Shown here piece after piece: positions 27,278-36,652 of a DNA stretch of 64,000 nucleotides. The first letter of the stretch is position 1, and every line of letters starts with the position of its first letter. The notes beneath the pieces are model-generated. The model did no database searches and was not told the DNA's origin. It was given only the letters and a program-made list of their open reading frames with translations. A program made the translations under genes and the position numbers. Source of the stretch: Pseudomonas sp. DG56-2 (lineage in GTDB: Bacteria; Pseudomonadota; Gammaproteobacteria; Pseudomonadales; Pseudomonadaceae); NCBI RefSeq assembly GCF_004803755.1, contig NZ_CP032311.1, positions 4,604,501-4,668,500 on the forward strand, in the 5' to 3' direction.

Positions 27278-28582
27278 TTAACTGAGTTGTTCGACGCGGA
27301 TACGTACCACGTTGCCGACCACGTCCTGCAACGCTTCCAGGGCGGTGATCGCATCGTTCATGCGTTGCTCGACCACGCTATGGGTAAGCAGGATCATCGG
27401 CACCAGGCCGTCTTGTTCCTCGACTTCCTTCTGCATGATCGATTCGATGTTGATGCCCCGCTCAGACAAGATGCTGGCCACCTGGGCGAGTACGCCTGGG
27501 TGATCCTTGGCCTGGATACGCAGGTAATACGCTGATTCGCAGGCTTCGATCGGCAGGATCGGGTGGTCCGACAGCGAGTCCGGCTGGAAGGCCAGGTGCG
27601 GCACGCGATTCTCCGGATCGGAGGTCATGGCCCGGACCACATCGACCAGGTCGGCCACCACCGAGGATGCGGTAGGTTCCATGCCAGCGCCAGCGCCGTA
27701 AAACAAGGTGGAGCCAGCGGCATCGCCGTTGACCATGACAGCGTTCATTACGCCATTGACGTTGGCAATCAGGCGATCGGATGGAATCAGCGTGGGGTGT
27801 ACGCGCAGCTCGATGCCGTTGGCAGTGCTGCGGGCAACGCCCAGGTGCTTGATACGGTAGCCAAGCGCTTCTGCGTAGTTCACATCGGCAGTCGTCAGCT
27901 TGGTGATGCCTTCGGTGTAGGCCTTGTCGAACTGCAGCGGAATACCAAAGGCAATGGAAGCCAGGATGGTGAGCTTGTGCGCAGCATCGATACCTTCGAC
28001 GTCAAAGGTTGGGTCGGCTTCGGCATAGCCCAGGGCCTGGGCTTCGGCCAACACGTCAGGGAAGGCACGGCCTTTCTCACGCATCTCGGTGAGAATGAAG
28101 TTGCCGGTACCGTTGATGATCCCCGCTACCCAGTTGATGCGGTTGGCCGACAGTCCTTCACGAATTGCCTTGATCACGGGAATGCCACCGGCTACGGCTG
28201 CTTCGAAGGCAACGATAACGCCCTTTTCGCGTGCCTTGGCGAAGATTTCATTGCCATGCTCGGCAATCAGCGCCTTGTTGGCGGTGACAACATGCTTGCC
28301 GTTATCGATCGCCTTGAGCACCAGATCACGGGCAATGGTGTAGCCGCCAATCAGCTCGATGACAATGTCGATTTCCGGGTTCGTTGCGACCTCGAATACA
28401 TCAGCGGTAATGGGGGTACCGGTAATCTGGCAATTCGGGTTTGGCGAACGCATGGCAATCTGCGCCACTTCGATACCACGCCCGGCACGACGGGCGATTT
28501 CCTCGGCGTTACGCTGAAGTACATTGAAGGTACCGCCACCGACGGTCCCCAACCCACAGATGCCTACTTTGACCGGTTTCAC
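27278..28582 (-). CDS. hom: Homoserine dehydrogenase
   Basis: 434 residues, monofunctional type. The NAD(P)-binding motif is GICGLGTVGGGTFNVL (about residues 8-23). Catalytic-domain segments (AAVAGGIPVIKAI, GIINGTGNFILTEM) and a C-terminal ACT domain (KDHPGVLAQVASILSERGIN) follow; the ACT domain gives threonine feedback control in the family. It reduces aspartate semialdehyde to homoserine. Genes upstream (dsbC) and downstream (thrC) are on the same strand, as in other pseudomonads. Confidence 0.97.
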   Translation of the reverse strand: MKPVKVGICGLGTVGGGTFNVLQRNAEEIARRAGRGIEVAQIAMRSPNPNCQITGTPITADVFEVATNPEIDIVIELIGGYTIARDLVLKAIDNGKHVVTANKALIAEHGNEIFAKAREKGVIVAFEAAVAGGIPVIKAIREGLSANRINWVAGIINGTGNFILTEMREKGRAFPDVLAEAQALGYAEADPTFDVEGIDAAHKLTILASIAFGIPLQFDKAYTEGITKLTTADVNYAEALGYRIKHLGVARSTANGIELRVHPTLIPSDRLIANVNGVMNAVMVNGDAAGSTLFYGAGAGMEPTASSVVADLVDVVRAMTSDPENRVPHLAFQPDSLSDHPILPIEACESAYYLRIQAKDHPGVLAQVASILSERGINIESIMQKEVEEQDGLVPMILLTHSVVEQRMNDAITALEALQDVVGNVVRIRVEQLS

Positions 28583-28663
28583 TGTGAACTCCCCATTGAA
28601 CGAACGGCGCTAAGCCGTCCGTGATATCAGCCGTCTCCCCATGGTGACGGCTCGCTTGTTGAA

Positions 28664-29398
28664 TTATTTACCGCCGGCCAATGCCAGCTTGGCTACCTGT
28701 GGTGCCGGTTGATAACCCGGGATTACCTGGCCGTCTTCAAGAACGATGGCCGGGGTACCGTTGACACCAATGGACTGGCCCAACTGGAACTGTTTGCTGA
28801 CCGGATTGGCACATTTGGCAGCTTTGATTTCTTTGCCGTCGATCATCTTGTCCAGAGCGCCCTTGCGGTCGCTGGAGCACCAGACGGCTTGCAGTTGTTC
28901 ATCGCCCGCGGAGCCGAGACCCTGACGCGGGAAGGCTACATAGCGCACTTCAATACCGCGGCGGTTTAACTCGGGAACTTCGGCATGCAGCTTGTGGCAG
29001 TACGGGCAGGTAGTGTCGGTAAACACAGTGATGTGCGATTTGGTTTCGCCCTTGGCAGGATAAACCACCATCTCTGCGGCTGGAATAGCATTGATGGTCT
29101 TGGCGATGGCCTGACGCTCGGTTTTTTCAGTCAGGTTGACCGGCTTACCGTCCTGGATCTGGTAGAGATAGCCCTGCATGACGAACTGGCCGTCGGGGCT
29201 GGCGTACAGTACCCGACCGCCCTGCAGCTTCACTTCGTAAAGGCCGTTCAACGGGCTGGAGGCAACACTTTCAACCGGCAAGCCCAACTCCAGGGTTTGC
29301 AGGGTCTTGCGGATCGTCTGCTCGGCGGTATCGGTAGCAGCAGCAAAAGTACTGACCAACGCCAGGGCGGCGGTGGCGATAATCTGGGTCACGCGCAT
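28664..29398 (-). CDS. dsbC: DsbC, periplasmic thiol:disulfide interchange protein
   Basis: 244 residues from the ATG at 29398, preceded by AGGAG about 6 nt away. A longer frame reaching back towards xerD would place an arginine- and cysteine-rich stretch before the signal peptide and is not credible. A signal peptide (IIATAALALVSTFAAA), the DsbC/G dimerisation domain (about 22-90) and a thioredoxin fold with active site CPYC (Cys131, Cys134) are present, as is the cis-proline loop GVNGTPAIV. It isomerises wrong disulfides in the periplasm. Confidence 0.96.
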   Translation of the reverse strand: MRVTQIIATAALALVSTFAAATDTAEQTIRKTLQTLELGLPVESVASSPLNGLYEVKLQGGRVLYASPDGQFVMQGYLYQIQDGKPVNLTEKTERQAIAKTINAIPAAEMVVYPAKGETKSHITVFTDTTCPYCHKLHAEVPELNRRGIEVRYVAFPRQGLGSAGDEQLQAVWCSSDRKGALDKMIDGKEIKAAKCANPVSKQFQLGQSIGVNGTPAIVLEDGQVIPGYQPAPQVAKLALAGGK

Positions 29399-29542
29399 GG
29401 GAACTCCTGAAGGCGGGCAAAGAGCCGGTGAGCAACGCGCGTCTTGAAATAACGGCGGTCGAACGGCCCTTGATGCAAACCGTCCAAGCCTACCACAACA
29501 TCCCCGCGCAGACCGCCCCCAGGCGACACATGCGCGGTGCAC

Positions 29543-30439
29543 TCAGCCACGTGGATGATGGCGCGCATGCAACTCCTGCAATCGCGCACGGGCCACATGG
29601 GTATAGATTTGCGTGGTGGACAGGTCGCTGTGTCCGAGCAACATCTGCACCACACGCAGGTCGGCGCCGTGATTGAGTAAATGAGTGGCAAAAGCATGGC
29701 GCAAGGTATGCGGCGAAAGGCTTTTACCGATGCCGGCGACCTGAGCCTGGTGCTTGATGCGGTGCCAGAAGGTCTGCCGGGTCATCTGCTCGCCACGCAG
29801 GCTGGGAAACAACACATCGCTTGGGCGACCGCCGAGCATTTCGATGCGCCCATCGCGCAGGTAGCGCTCGATCCACACCACCGCCTCTTCCCCCATCGGC
29901 ACCAGGCGCTCCTTGCTGCCTTTACCCATCACGCGCAATACGCCCTGGCGTAGATTGACCTGGTCCAGGGTCAGGCTCACCAGTTCGGTTACACGCAAAC
30001 CACAAGCATAGAGAACCTCCAGCATTGCCCGGTCGCGCTGACCAATCGGCTCGCTCAGGTCCGGCGCTTGTAGCAACGCCTCCACGTCGTCCTCGGACAA
30101 AGACTTGGGCAATGGCCGTCCCAACTGGGGCATGTCGACCTGCAGGGTTGGATCGATGCCGATCAGCTTTTCCCTGAGCAAATAACGATAAAAGCCACGC
30201 ACACCGGAGAGAAAACGTGCAGTAGAACGAGGCTTGTAGCCTTGATCCAGGCGCCAGGCCAGATGATCGAGAATCAACTCACGACCAGCAGCGGGCAACG
30301 CGACGCCTTGCTCCTGGAGCCAGCCATTGAACAAGGCCAGGTCACTTCGATAAGCGTCGCGGGTATTGTCGGACAGGCCCTTCTCCAGCCACAGGGCATC
30401 GAGGAACTGGTCTATCAGAGGATGCTCTAGTGCGGGCAT
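29543..30439 (-). CDS. xerD: XerD, site-specific tyrosine recombinase
   Basis: 298 residues, exactly the usual XerD length. All catalytic residues are present: Arg149 (ACGLRVTEL), Lys173 (GKGSKE), His244 and Arg247 (SPHTLRHAF), His270 (LLGHSDLS) and Tyr279 (TTQIYTH). With XerC it resolves chromosome dimers at dif. dsbC follows at a distance of 144 nt, as in many gammaproteobacteria. The only 76-nt gap to the divergent antiporter gene must contain both promoters. Confidence 0.97.
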   Translation of the reverse strand: MPALEHPLIDQFLDALWLEKGLSDNTRDAYRSDLALFNGWLQEQGVALPAAGRELILDHLAWRLDQGYKPRSTARFLSGVRGFYRYLLREKLIGIDPTLQVDMPQLGRPLPKSLSEDDVEALLQAPDLSEPIGQRDRAMLEVLYACGLRVTELVSLTLDQVNLRQGVLRVMGKGSKERLVPMGEEAVVWIERYLRDGRIEMLGGRPSDVLFPSLRGEQMTRQTFWHRIKHQAQVAGIGKSLSPHTLRHAFATHLLNHGADLRVVQMLLGHSDLSTTQIYTHVARARLQELHARHHPRG

Positions 30440-30515
30440 GACAACTCGAAGGCAAAAGACAAAATCGGAAAATTGCCGCTAGTCTTCCACAACACGGTCG
30501 GCATAGGGAATTGGA

Positions 30516-32318
30516 ATGAACGATCAACAAATATTGCTGACTTTCGGCGGCATCGGTGGTGCCGCCCTCGCCTGCCAGTGGCTGGCCTGGCGCCTGAAAC
30601 TGCCTGCGATCCTCTTTCTGCTGCTCAGCGGCATTCTTGCCGGGCCGATTCTTGGTTGGCTTGACCCACAACAGATGTTCGGCCCACTGCTGATGCCCCT
30701 CGTTTCACTGGCGGTTGCGCTGATTCTGTTCGAAGGCAGCCTGACCCTGCACCTGTCGCAATGGCGCGAAATCGGCACGGTTGTCCGGCGCATGGTAACC
30801 CTCGGCGCACTGTCTACCTGGATAATCATCACCGTCGCTACCCACTGGCTGCTCGGTTTCGACTGGTTACTGGCGACCCTGTTCGGCACCCTGACACTGG
30901 TCACCGGCCCCACGGTCATTGTGCCGATGCTGCGCGTGGTGCGCCCCAAATCCACGATTGCCAATATCCTGCGTTGGGAAGGCATTGTCATCGACCCGAT
31001 CGGCGCCCTGCTGGCAGTGGTGGTATACAGCTTCATCATTGCCAGCGCGGCCGGTAACGGCCTGAGCCAGAGCCTGATGACCTTTGCCGGCGTGATTCTC
31101 TGCGGGAGTGCCTTCGGCGCAGCCGGTGGCTGGATACTTGGGCAGGTCATGCGCGAGCAGTGGCTCCCCGAATACCTGCACAATCTCGCCTCTCTGGCCG
31201 CCGTGCTGGGGATCTTCATTGCCGCCAACCAGGTCATGCATGAGTCCGGCCTGCTGGCGGTGACCATCATGGGTATGTGGCTGGCCAACATGAAAGGGGT
31301 GGACGTCCGGCAAATCCTGCACTTCAAGGAAAACCTCAGCGTCTTGCTGATATCAGGCCTGTTCATCCTCCTCGCCGCTCGCCTGGATCTCAATGCACTG
31401 CTTGGCCTTGGCCCGGCGGTATTGGCCCTGCTGTTGGTGATCCAGCTGATCGCGCGGCCATTGAACGTGGCGCTATCAACCTGGGGCTCGCAACTGAACT
31501 GGAGAGAACGTGCCTTGCTGAGCTGGATCGCCCCCCGCGGAATCGTGGCAGCGGCGGTGTCGGCAATCTTCGCCATTCGTCTGCATGAAGCCGGACACCA
31601 GGGCGCCCTACTGCTGGTACCGCTGACTTTTGCCGTTATTATCGGCACAGTCGTGCTGCAAAGCGCCACAGCGCGCCCCCTGGCACGCATGCTCAAGGTT
31701 GCCGAACCCGCGCCCAGCGGCTTTCTAATCGTTGGCGCCAACCCACCGGCCAGGACCATCGCCAAGGCATTGCAGCAACTGGACTGCCGCGTATTGCTGA
31801 CCGATTCGAGCTGGGAGAACATCCGCGCAGCACGCATGGAAGGGCTGCCCACCTACTTTGGCAACCCGGCCTCGCAACATGCCGATGCCCACCTGGACCT
31901 GGTCGGTTTGGGGCATCTGCTCGGACTTTCGCCTTCTGGAGAGCTGAACACCTTGGCCTGTGCGCGCTTTCGCCATGACTTTGGCCATGCACGCCTGTTT
32001 GTGCTCGCCAGCGGCCTGGAAGCGCGCCGCAGCGACAAGCACCGCGCCAGCAATGAACATCGCGGACACGTTCTCGGCAGCCAGGAGCTGACCTATGTAC
32101 AACTGGCCAACCGCCTGCACCAGGGCGCTGAGCTGTACAGCACCCACCTGACCGAGACCTTTGGTTGGGAGGACTACCAGGCGTTGCATGGCCAACGTGC
32201 GACCTTGCTGTTTGCTCGAGACAGCAGCGGCTGGGTGCATGTGTTTGGCCCAGAAAGCGTGCTCAAGCCAAGCGCGGGCTGGACGGTGGTGGCATTGATC
32301 CAGCCCGAAGTTGAATGA
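30516..32318 (+). CDS. CPA1-type Na+/H+ antiporter with cytoplasmic C-terminal domain
   Basis: 600 residues. About 12 membrane segments lie in residues 1-395 (for example LPAILFLLLSGILAGPILGW and GIVIDPIGALLAVVVYSF, with the Asp-Pro typical of cation/proton exchangers). The charged loop HLSQWREIGTVVRRM resembles NhaP-like proteins. The C-terminal ~200 residues are soluble and begin with a Rossmann-like strand (FLIVGANPPARTIAKALQ), resembling a TrkA-N regulatory domain. Role: cytoplasmic pH or cation balance at the inner membrane. Ion specificity cannot be read from sequence. Confidence 0.88.
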   Translation: MNDQQILLTFGGIGGAALACQWLAWRLKLPAILFLLLSGILAGPILGWLDPQQMFGPLLMPLVSLAVALILFEGSLTLHLSQWREIGTVVRRMVTLGALSTWIIITVATHWLLGFDWLLATLFGTLTLVTGPTVIVPMLRVVRPKSTIANILRWEGIVIDPIGALLAVVVYSFIIASAAGNGLSQSLMTFAGVILCGSAFGAAGGWILGQVMREQWLPEYLHNLASLAAVLGIFIAANQVMHESGLLAVTIMGMWLANMKGVDVRQILHFKENLSVLLISGLFILLAARLDLNALLGLGPAVLALLLVIQLIARPLNVALSTWGSQLNWRERALLSWIAPRGIVAAAVSAIFAIRLHEAGHQGALLLVPLTFAVIIGTVVLQSATARPLARMLKVAEPAPSGFLIVGANPPARTIAKALQQLDCRVLLTDSSWENIRAARMEGLPTYFGNPASQHADAHLDLVGLGHLLGLSPSGELNTLACARFRHDFGHARLFVLASGLEARRSDKHRASNEHRGHVLGSQELTYVQLANRLHQGAELYSTHLTETFGWEDYQALHGQRATLLFARDSSGWVHVFGPESVLKPSAGWTVVALIQPEVE

Positions 32319-32370
32319 TGGTCGTTAGCCCATCTGCCCTGCACTCAGCCGCTGCGTGCCCAGGGTGAGT

Positions 32371-32778
32371 TCAAAACCCTGGCAACACCGGCACCGGGCG
32401 CTTGTCTTCGTCGATAGCCACAAAGCTGAACAGGCCATGGATCGCCTTCTCGCGACTGTCACAGCTCATGCTTTCGACAAACACTTCAACCTCGACCTTG
32501 AGGCTGGTGTTGCCTACCGTCGCCACCCGCCCGACCAACTCAACAATGGAACCAGCAGCAATCGGATGCTTGAAATCGATTCGGTCAGTGGACACAGTCA
32601 CCAGCGGCAACCGGCAAAAACGCGTGGCAGCGATAAACGATACTTCATCCATCCAGGCCAAAGCGGTACCACCGAACAAGGTGTTGTGATGGTTTGTGGT
32701 GGACGGGAACACCGCCTTGGTAACGCGAGTTACCGACAGTTCGGTACGGCGTTCGATTTCCTGCTCTCTTGAACTCAT
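32371..32778 (-). CDS. Acyl-CoA thioesterase (YciA-like hotdog fold)
   Basis: 135 residues from the ATG at 32778; a GTG three codons upstream is also possible and neither has a strong ribosome-binding site. The hotdog signature NHHNTLFGGTALAWMDE contains the catalytic aspartate. The second strand region VTVSTDRIDFKHPI and the acyl-chain strand VELVGRVATVGNTSLKVEVE follow. It hydrolyses short- or medium-chain acyl-CoA in the cytoplasm. It lies downstream of the rplS terminator, so it probably has its own promoter. Its stop converges on the antiporter gene. Confidence 0.88.
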   Translation of the reverse strand: MSSREQEIERRTELSVTRVTKAVFPSTTNHHNTLFGGTALAWMDEVSFIAATRFCRLPLVTVSTDRIDFKHPIAAGSIVELVGRVATVGNTSLKVEVEVFVESMSCDSREKAIHGLFSFVAIDEDKRPVPVLPGF

Positions 32779-32810
32779 AAACTTCACATCTGGGACAAAT
32801 TACAGACAAC

Positions 32811-32838
32811 AAAAAAGCAGCCCGAAGGCTGCTTTTTT
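32811..32838 (-). terminator. Bidirectional-looking terminator after rplS
   Basis: Perfect 12-bp inverted repeat AAAAAAGCAGCC-CGAA-GGCTGCTTTTTT. The stem ends in T-runs on either strand, so it can stop transcription both ways. Its position 34 nt after the rplS stop makes it the end of the rpsP-rimM-trmD-rplS operon. Confidence 0.9.
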
Positions 32839-32872
32839 CGCATGGTGGCCGCAGCCACCGGTCAAACTGTCA

Positions 32873-33223
32873 TCAGGACAGTTTTTCCTTGATGCGAGCG
32901 GCTTTACCGGACAGGTCGCGCAGGTAGTACAGCTTGGCTTTACGCACGTCACCACGACGTTTCACGGCCAGGCTGTCGATTTGCGGGCTGTAGGTCTGGA
33001 AAGTACGCTCAACACCAACACCGTTGGAGATTTTACGAACAGTGAAAGCACTGTTCACACCACGGTTACGCTTGGCGATGACAACGCCTTCGAAAGCCTG
33101 CAGACGCGAACGATCGCCTTCCTTCACTTTCACCTGAACGACGATGGTGTCGCCCGGGGCAAAGGTCGGGATCTCTTTGGTCATCTGCTCTGCTTCGAGT
33201 GCAAGGATGATTTTGTTAGTCAT
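32873..33223 (-). CDS. rplS: 50S ribosomal protein L19
   Basis: 116 residues, standard L19 length. Family motifs are [34 protein letters not shown] and [14 protein letters not shown]. It sits at the interface of the 50S and 30S subunits. It is the last gene of the conserved rpsP-rimM-trmD-rplS operon, 43 nt after trmD. Confidence 0.98.
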   Translation of the reverse strand: MTNKIILALEAEQMTKEIPTFAPGDTIVVQVKVKEGDRSRLQAFEGVVIAKRNRGVNSAFTVRKISNGVGVERTFQTYSPQIDSLAVKRRGDVRKAKLYYLRDLSGKAARIKEKLS

Positions 33224-33266
33224 GCTGTGCTCCTAAGGTAAATCAATTGGATTTACCATCGATACG

Positions 33267-34019
33267 TTAACTATCGTCCCGCTCACGGAGGTATTCCGTC
33301 AGCAGCTTCTTCTCTTCTCCAGAAAGTGAGCGACTTTCCAGAAGATCGGCGCGTCGTTCATAGGTCCGCCCAAGGGACTGCTGTAAACGCCATCGCCGGA
33401 TATGTGCATGGTTGCCACTAAGCAACACGTCGGGAACACGCTGATCCGCATACACCTCCGGTCGGGTGTAGTGCGGGCAATCAAGCAGACCGTCAGTGAA
33501 GGAATCTTCCTCCGCCGAGTCCGCATGCCCTAAAGCTCCGGGCAGCAGCCGCGTAACCGCATCAATCAGGACCATCGCCGGCAGCTCACCACCGGACAAC
33601 ACATAATCACCAATCGACCACTCTTCATCGACATGAGCATCAATAAAACGCTCGTCAATGCCTTCATAACGACCGGCTATCAGAATCAACGATTCGTGCT
33701 TCGCCAGGTCCTTGACCGCCGACTGAGTCAGCTTGCGGCCTTGTGGGCTCAGGTAAATTACCTTTGCCGCCTCTCCGGTTGCCTGCCTTGCATCCACCAG
33801 GGCATCTTCCAGAGGCTTGATCTTCATCACCATGCCTGGACCACCGCCAAAAGGCCGATCATCCACCGTATGGTGTCGATCTGTGGTGTAGTCCCGCGGG
33901 TTCCAGCAGGTCAATTGCAACAACCCCTGTTTTACCGCTCGGCTGGTAATGCCGTACTCACTGATGGCCGAGAACATCTCGGGAAACAGCGTGATGACGT
34001 CTACGCGCAGGCTGGCCAT
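33267..34019 (-). CDS. trmD: tRNA (guanine-N1)-methyltransferase
   Basis: 250 residues. The SPOUT trefoil-knot region [20 protein letters not shown] binds [17 protein letters not shown] and the C-terminal region [14 protein letters not shown] are typical TrmD motifs. It methylates G37 of tRNAs reading CNN codons and so prevents +1 frameshifting. The gap to rimM is 3 nt, which indicates coupling. Confidence 0.98.
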   Translation of the reverse strand: MASLRVDVITLFPEMFSAISEYGITSRAVKQGLLQLTCWNPRDYTTDRHHTVDDRPFGGGPGMVMKIKPLEDALVDARQATGEAAKVIYLSPQGRKLTQSAVKDLAKHESLILIAGRYEGIDERFIDAHVDEEWSIGDYVLSGGELPAMVLIDAVTRLLPGALGHADSAEEDSFTDGLLDCPHYTRPEVYADQRVPDVLLSGNHAHIRRWRLQQSLGRTYERRADLLESRSLSGEEKKLLTEYLRERDDS

Positions 34020-34022
34020 TGC

Positions 34023-34559
34023 TTAGAAGTCCGCGTCCCATTCCACCCTCATTTCGCCTGCATCCAGGTCGATTGCCAGCACGCATTGCTCTGTATAGGG
34101 CAACAACCGCTCGCGATCATCCAGGCTGCCCGCGCAGGGCTTGACCACCAATACATCATTCGCGCCGGTCTCCAACAGGTGATCAACCTTGCCGAACAGT
34201 TGTTCGTCCTGGTTGATGACTTTCAGGCCTACCAACTGGTACCAGTAGTACTCGTCGCTAGACAGGTTGGGCAGAAGGCTTCGCGAGATACAAATCTCAT
34301 AACCGCTCAGAAGACGCGCTTCATCACGATCGTCGAGGCCTTTGAGCTTGGCGACCAGATCCTTTTGAGTGGAACGGCCACTGACCAGCTCGACCTGTTT
34401 CACCACGCCTTCGCGCCGAAGCGTCCAGTTGCGGTACCCCAACAGGTTTTCAATCGGATCAGTAAAGGAATAAACCTTCACTTCGCCGCGAACGCCGTGA
34501 ACCGAAAAAATCTTGCCGACAACGATCAAATCGTCAGCACTTTCTGGCGTCGCGTTCAT
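34023..34559 (-). CDS. rimM: 16S rRNA processing protein RimM
   Basis: 178 residues. The N-terminal RimM domain (VVGKIFSVHGVRGEVKVYSF) is followed by a C-terminal PRC-barrel (YYWYQLVGLKVINQDEQLFG, DVLVVKPCAGSLDDRERLLP). RimM binds S19 and helps mature the 30S head. It starts 5 nt after rpsP and ends 3 nt before trmD. Confidence 0.98.
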   Translation of the reverse strand: MNATPESADDLIVVGKIFSVHGVRGEVKVYSFTDPIENLLGYRNWTLRREGVVKQVELVSGRSTQKDLVAKLKGLDDRDEARLLSGYEICISRSLLPNLSSDEYYWYQLVGLKVINQDEQLFGKVDHLLETGANDVLVVKPCAGSLDDRERLLPYTEQCVLAIDLDAGEMRVEWDADF

Positions 34560-34564
34560 ATTGC

Positions 34565-34816
34565 TCAGGCAGCAGCCTTGGCAGCGTCCTTCAGCAGCTG
34601 AGCAACGCGCTCAGACGGCTGCGCGCCAACGCTCAACCAGTGAGCAACGCGGTCTTGCTTAACGGACAGACGAACTTCCTGGCCACGAGCGATAGGGTTG
34701 AAGAAACCAACCTGCTCGATGTGCGAACCGGTAACTGGGTTACGCGAGTCGGTCACGGTCAGGGTGTAGAATGGGCGCTTTTTAGAGCCACCACGGGCAA
34801 GACGGATGGTTAGCAT
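34565..34816 (-). CDS. rpsP: 30S ribosomal protein S16
   Basis: 83 residues from the ATG at 34816 ([19 protein letters not shown]), the invariant start of S16; a longer open frame upstream is not coding. AGGA precedes the start by about 9 nt. It is the first gene of the operon. Its 5' leader contains a small hairpin (34861-34878). Confidence 0.98.
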   Translation of the reverse strand: MLTIRLARGGSKKRPFYTLTVTDSRNPVTGSHIEQVGFFNPIARGQEVRLSVKQDRVAHWLSVGAQPSERVAQLLKDAAKAAA

Positions 34817-34860
34817 TGAACATCGTTCCTGTAGTCGGTGCTGCAAATCATAATGCACAG

Positions 34861-34878
34861 CGGGCACACGGGTGCCCG
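34861..34878 (-). promoter_or_regulatory. Hairpin in the rpsP leader
   Basis: CGGGCAC-(4 nt)-GTGCCCG forms a 7-bp stem 45 nt upstream of rpsP. A possible promoter (TTGCAA then GAATAT, spacing about 19) lies further upstream on the minus strand. Ribosomal operon leaders often carry such structures for feedback control. Both the promoter and the regulatory role are tentative. Confidence 0.35.
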
Positions 34879-34920
34879 AAAGGCCGCATATTCTCAAGGA
34901 ATACACGGACTTTTGCAAAT

Positions 34921-34945
34921 GCCTTTTTAGCTCAAGCAAAAAGGC
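34921..34945 (-). terminator. Possible terminator hairpin between ffh and rpsP
   Basis: GCCTTTTT at 34921-34928 pairs with AAAAAGGC at 34938-34945, with an inner GCT/AGC pairing. It lies 135 nt after the ffh stop and upstream of the rpsP promoter region. The T-rich arm is inside the stem rather than after it, so termination is uncertain. Confidence 0.4.
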
Positions 34946-35045
34946 CCGCCTGTCGATCTGCGAATAACGCTGCCTCTATATAAGGCAACAGTGTCCTACC
35001 GCACGGACCAAGAATGTTAACTTCGGCCCGGCGCAGGTTCCGGTC

Positions 35046-35066
35046 GTCGGTGCGACATGCACCGAC
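35046..35066 (-). terminator. Hairpin just after ffh
   Basis: Perfect 8-bp stem GTCGGTGC/GCACCGAC with a 5-nt loop, 14 nt after the ffh stop. No T-tract follows on the minus strand, so it may stabilise the 3' end rather than terminate by itself. Confidence 0.45.
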
Positions 35067-35079
35067 AACCTGAATCAGG

Positions 35080-36456
35080 TTACAGCTTTGGCATGCCACC
35101 GCCGGGCATCATTCCGCCCAGGCCGCGCATCATTTTCGCCATGCCGCCTTTGGCAGAAAACTTCTTCATCATTTTCTGCATTTGCTTGTGCTGCTTGATC
35201 AAGCGACCAATGTCCTGCACCTGGGTGCCGGAACCCAGGGCGATCCGGCGCTTGCGCGAACCACTGATCAGTTCAGGGTCGCGGCGCTCGGCCGGGGTCA
35301 TCGAGTTGATGATCGCTTCCATCTGCTTGAACTGCTTTTCGGCTGCGCCTTGGGCATTGCCCATTTGCGCCAGGTTTACCCCGCCGATACTTGGCAGTTT
35401 ATCCATGAGGCCGCCGAGGCCGCCCATGTTCTTCATTTGTTGCAGCTGGTCACGGAAGTCTTCGAGGTCGAAGCCTTTGCCTTTCTTCAGCTTCTTGGCC
35501 AGCTTGTCGGCCTTTTCCTTGTCGAGGGTCTGTTCGGCCTGTTCGATCAGGCTGAGCACATCACCCATACCCAGGATGCGCGAGGCAATACGGTCCGGGT
35601 GAAACGGTTCGAGCGCTTCGCTCTTCTCACCCATACCGATGAACTTGATCGGCTTGCCGGTGATGGCACGCACCGAGAGCGCCGCACCGCCACGGGCATC
35701 ACCATCGACCTTGGTCAGGATCACGCCGGTCAGCGGCAACGCATCACCAAAGGCCTTGGCGGTGTTGGCCGCGTCCTGGCCGGTCATGGCATCGACGACG
35801 AACAGCGTCTCGATCGGCTTGACGGCAGCGTGCAGGTCCTTGATCTCGGCCATCATCTCGGCGTCGATGTGCAAGCGACCTGCGGTATCGACGATCACCA
35901 CGTCGATGAATTTCAGCTTGGCTTCGCGAATGGCGGCTTCAGCGATAGCCACTGGCTTCTGGCTGATATCAGACGGGAAGAAGGTAACGCCGATGTCGGT
36001 TGCCAGGGTTTCCAACTGTTTGATTGCAGCAGGACGGTAAACGTCGGCCGACACAACCATTACCGATTTCTTCTTGCGCTCCTTGAGGAAGCGCGCCAGT
36101 TTGCCGGCAGTGGTGGTCTTGCCCGCGCCCTGCAAGCCCGCCATCAGCACCACGGCCGGAGGGGCGGCATTGAGCGTCAGGTCTTCGTTGGCTGCGCCCA
36201 TCAAGCCTTCAAGTTCGGCTTGAACGATCTTCACGAACGCCTGGCCTGGCGTCAGGCTGCGCGACACTTCGGTACCGACCGCACGCTCCTTGATTTTGTT
36301 GACGAAATCCTTGACCACCGGCAGGGCGACGTCAGCCTCGAGCAACGCCATGCGCACTTCACGCAGGGTGTCTTTGATGTTGTCTTCGGTCAGCTTGGCC
36401 TTGCCAGTGACATGGCGCAACGTCTGTGACAGACGGTCGGTCAGGTTTTCAAACAT
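35080..36456 (-). CDS. ffh: Signal recognition particle protein Ffh
   Basis: 458 residues. The N domain comes first, then the GTPase domain with G1 motif GLQGAGKTT (107-115), VDTAGRLHID, and TKVDGDARGG. The methionine-rich M domain follows (HKQMQKMMKKFSAKGGMAKM near the C-terminus), which binds 4.5S RNA and signal peptides. It targets inner-membrane proteins co-translationally. It is divergent from the CcsA-like gene; the shared 196-nt region should hold both promoters. Confidence 0.98.
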   Translation of the reverse strand: MFENLTDRLSQTLRHVTGKAKLTEDNIKDTLREVRMALLEADVALPVVKDFVNKIKERAVGTEVSRSLTPGQAFVKIVQAELEGLMGAANEDLTLNAAPPAVVLMAGLQGAGKTTTAGKLARFLKERKKKSVMVVSADVYRPAAIKQLETLATDIGVTFFPSDISQKPVAIAEAAIREAKLKFIDVVIVDTAGRLHIDAEMMAEIKDLHAAVKPIETLFVVDAMTGQDAANTAKAFGDALPLTGVILTKVDGDARGGAALSVRAITGKPIKFIGMGEKSEALEPFHPDRIASRILGMGDVLSLIEQAEQTLDKEKADKLAKKLKKGKGFDLEDFRDQLQQMKNMGGLGGLMDKLPSIGGVNLAQMGNAQGAAEKQFKQMEAIINSMTPAERRDPELISGSRKRRIALGSGTQVQDIGRLIKQHKQMQKMMKKFSAKGGMAKMMRGLGGMMPGGGMPKL

Positions 36457-36652
36457 GGTGATCCTTTCAGGTTCTGTAGAACCGAGATTTATCAGCTGCC
36501 TCTGGCGTATTCGACGGGCCTTGGGCAGGGGCAGATCGGCGATTATAACGAAGACTCGGGCAAGCGCACACCTCGCCGTCGGCTGACAGTCTTCCTTGGC
36601 AGGCGCGTTCTATGCCAAACTCAATTCTTTTCGGGCTTGCCTAACAGGACTT

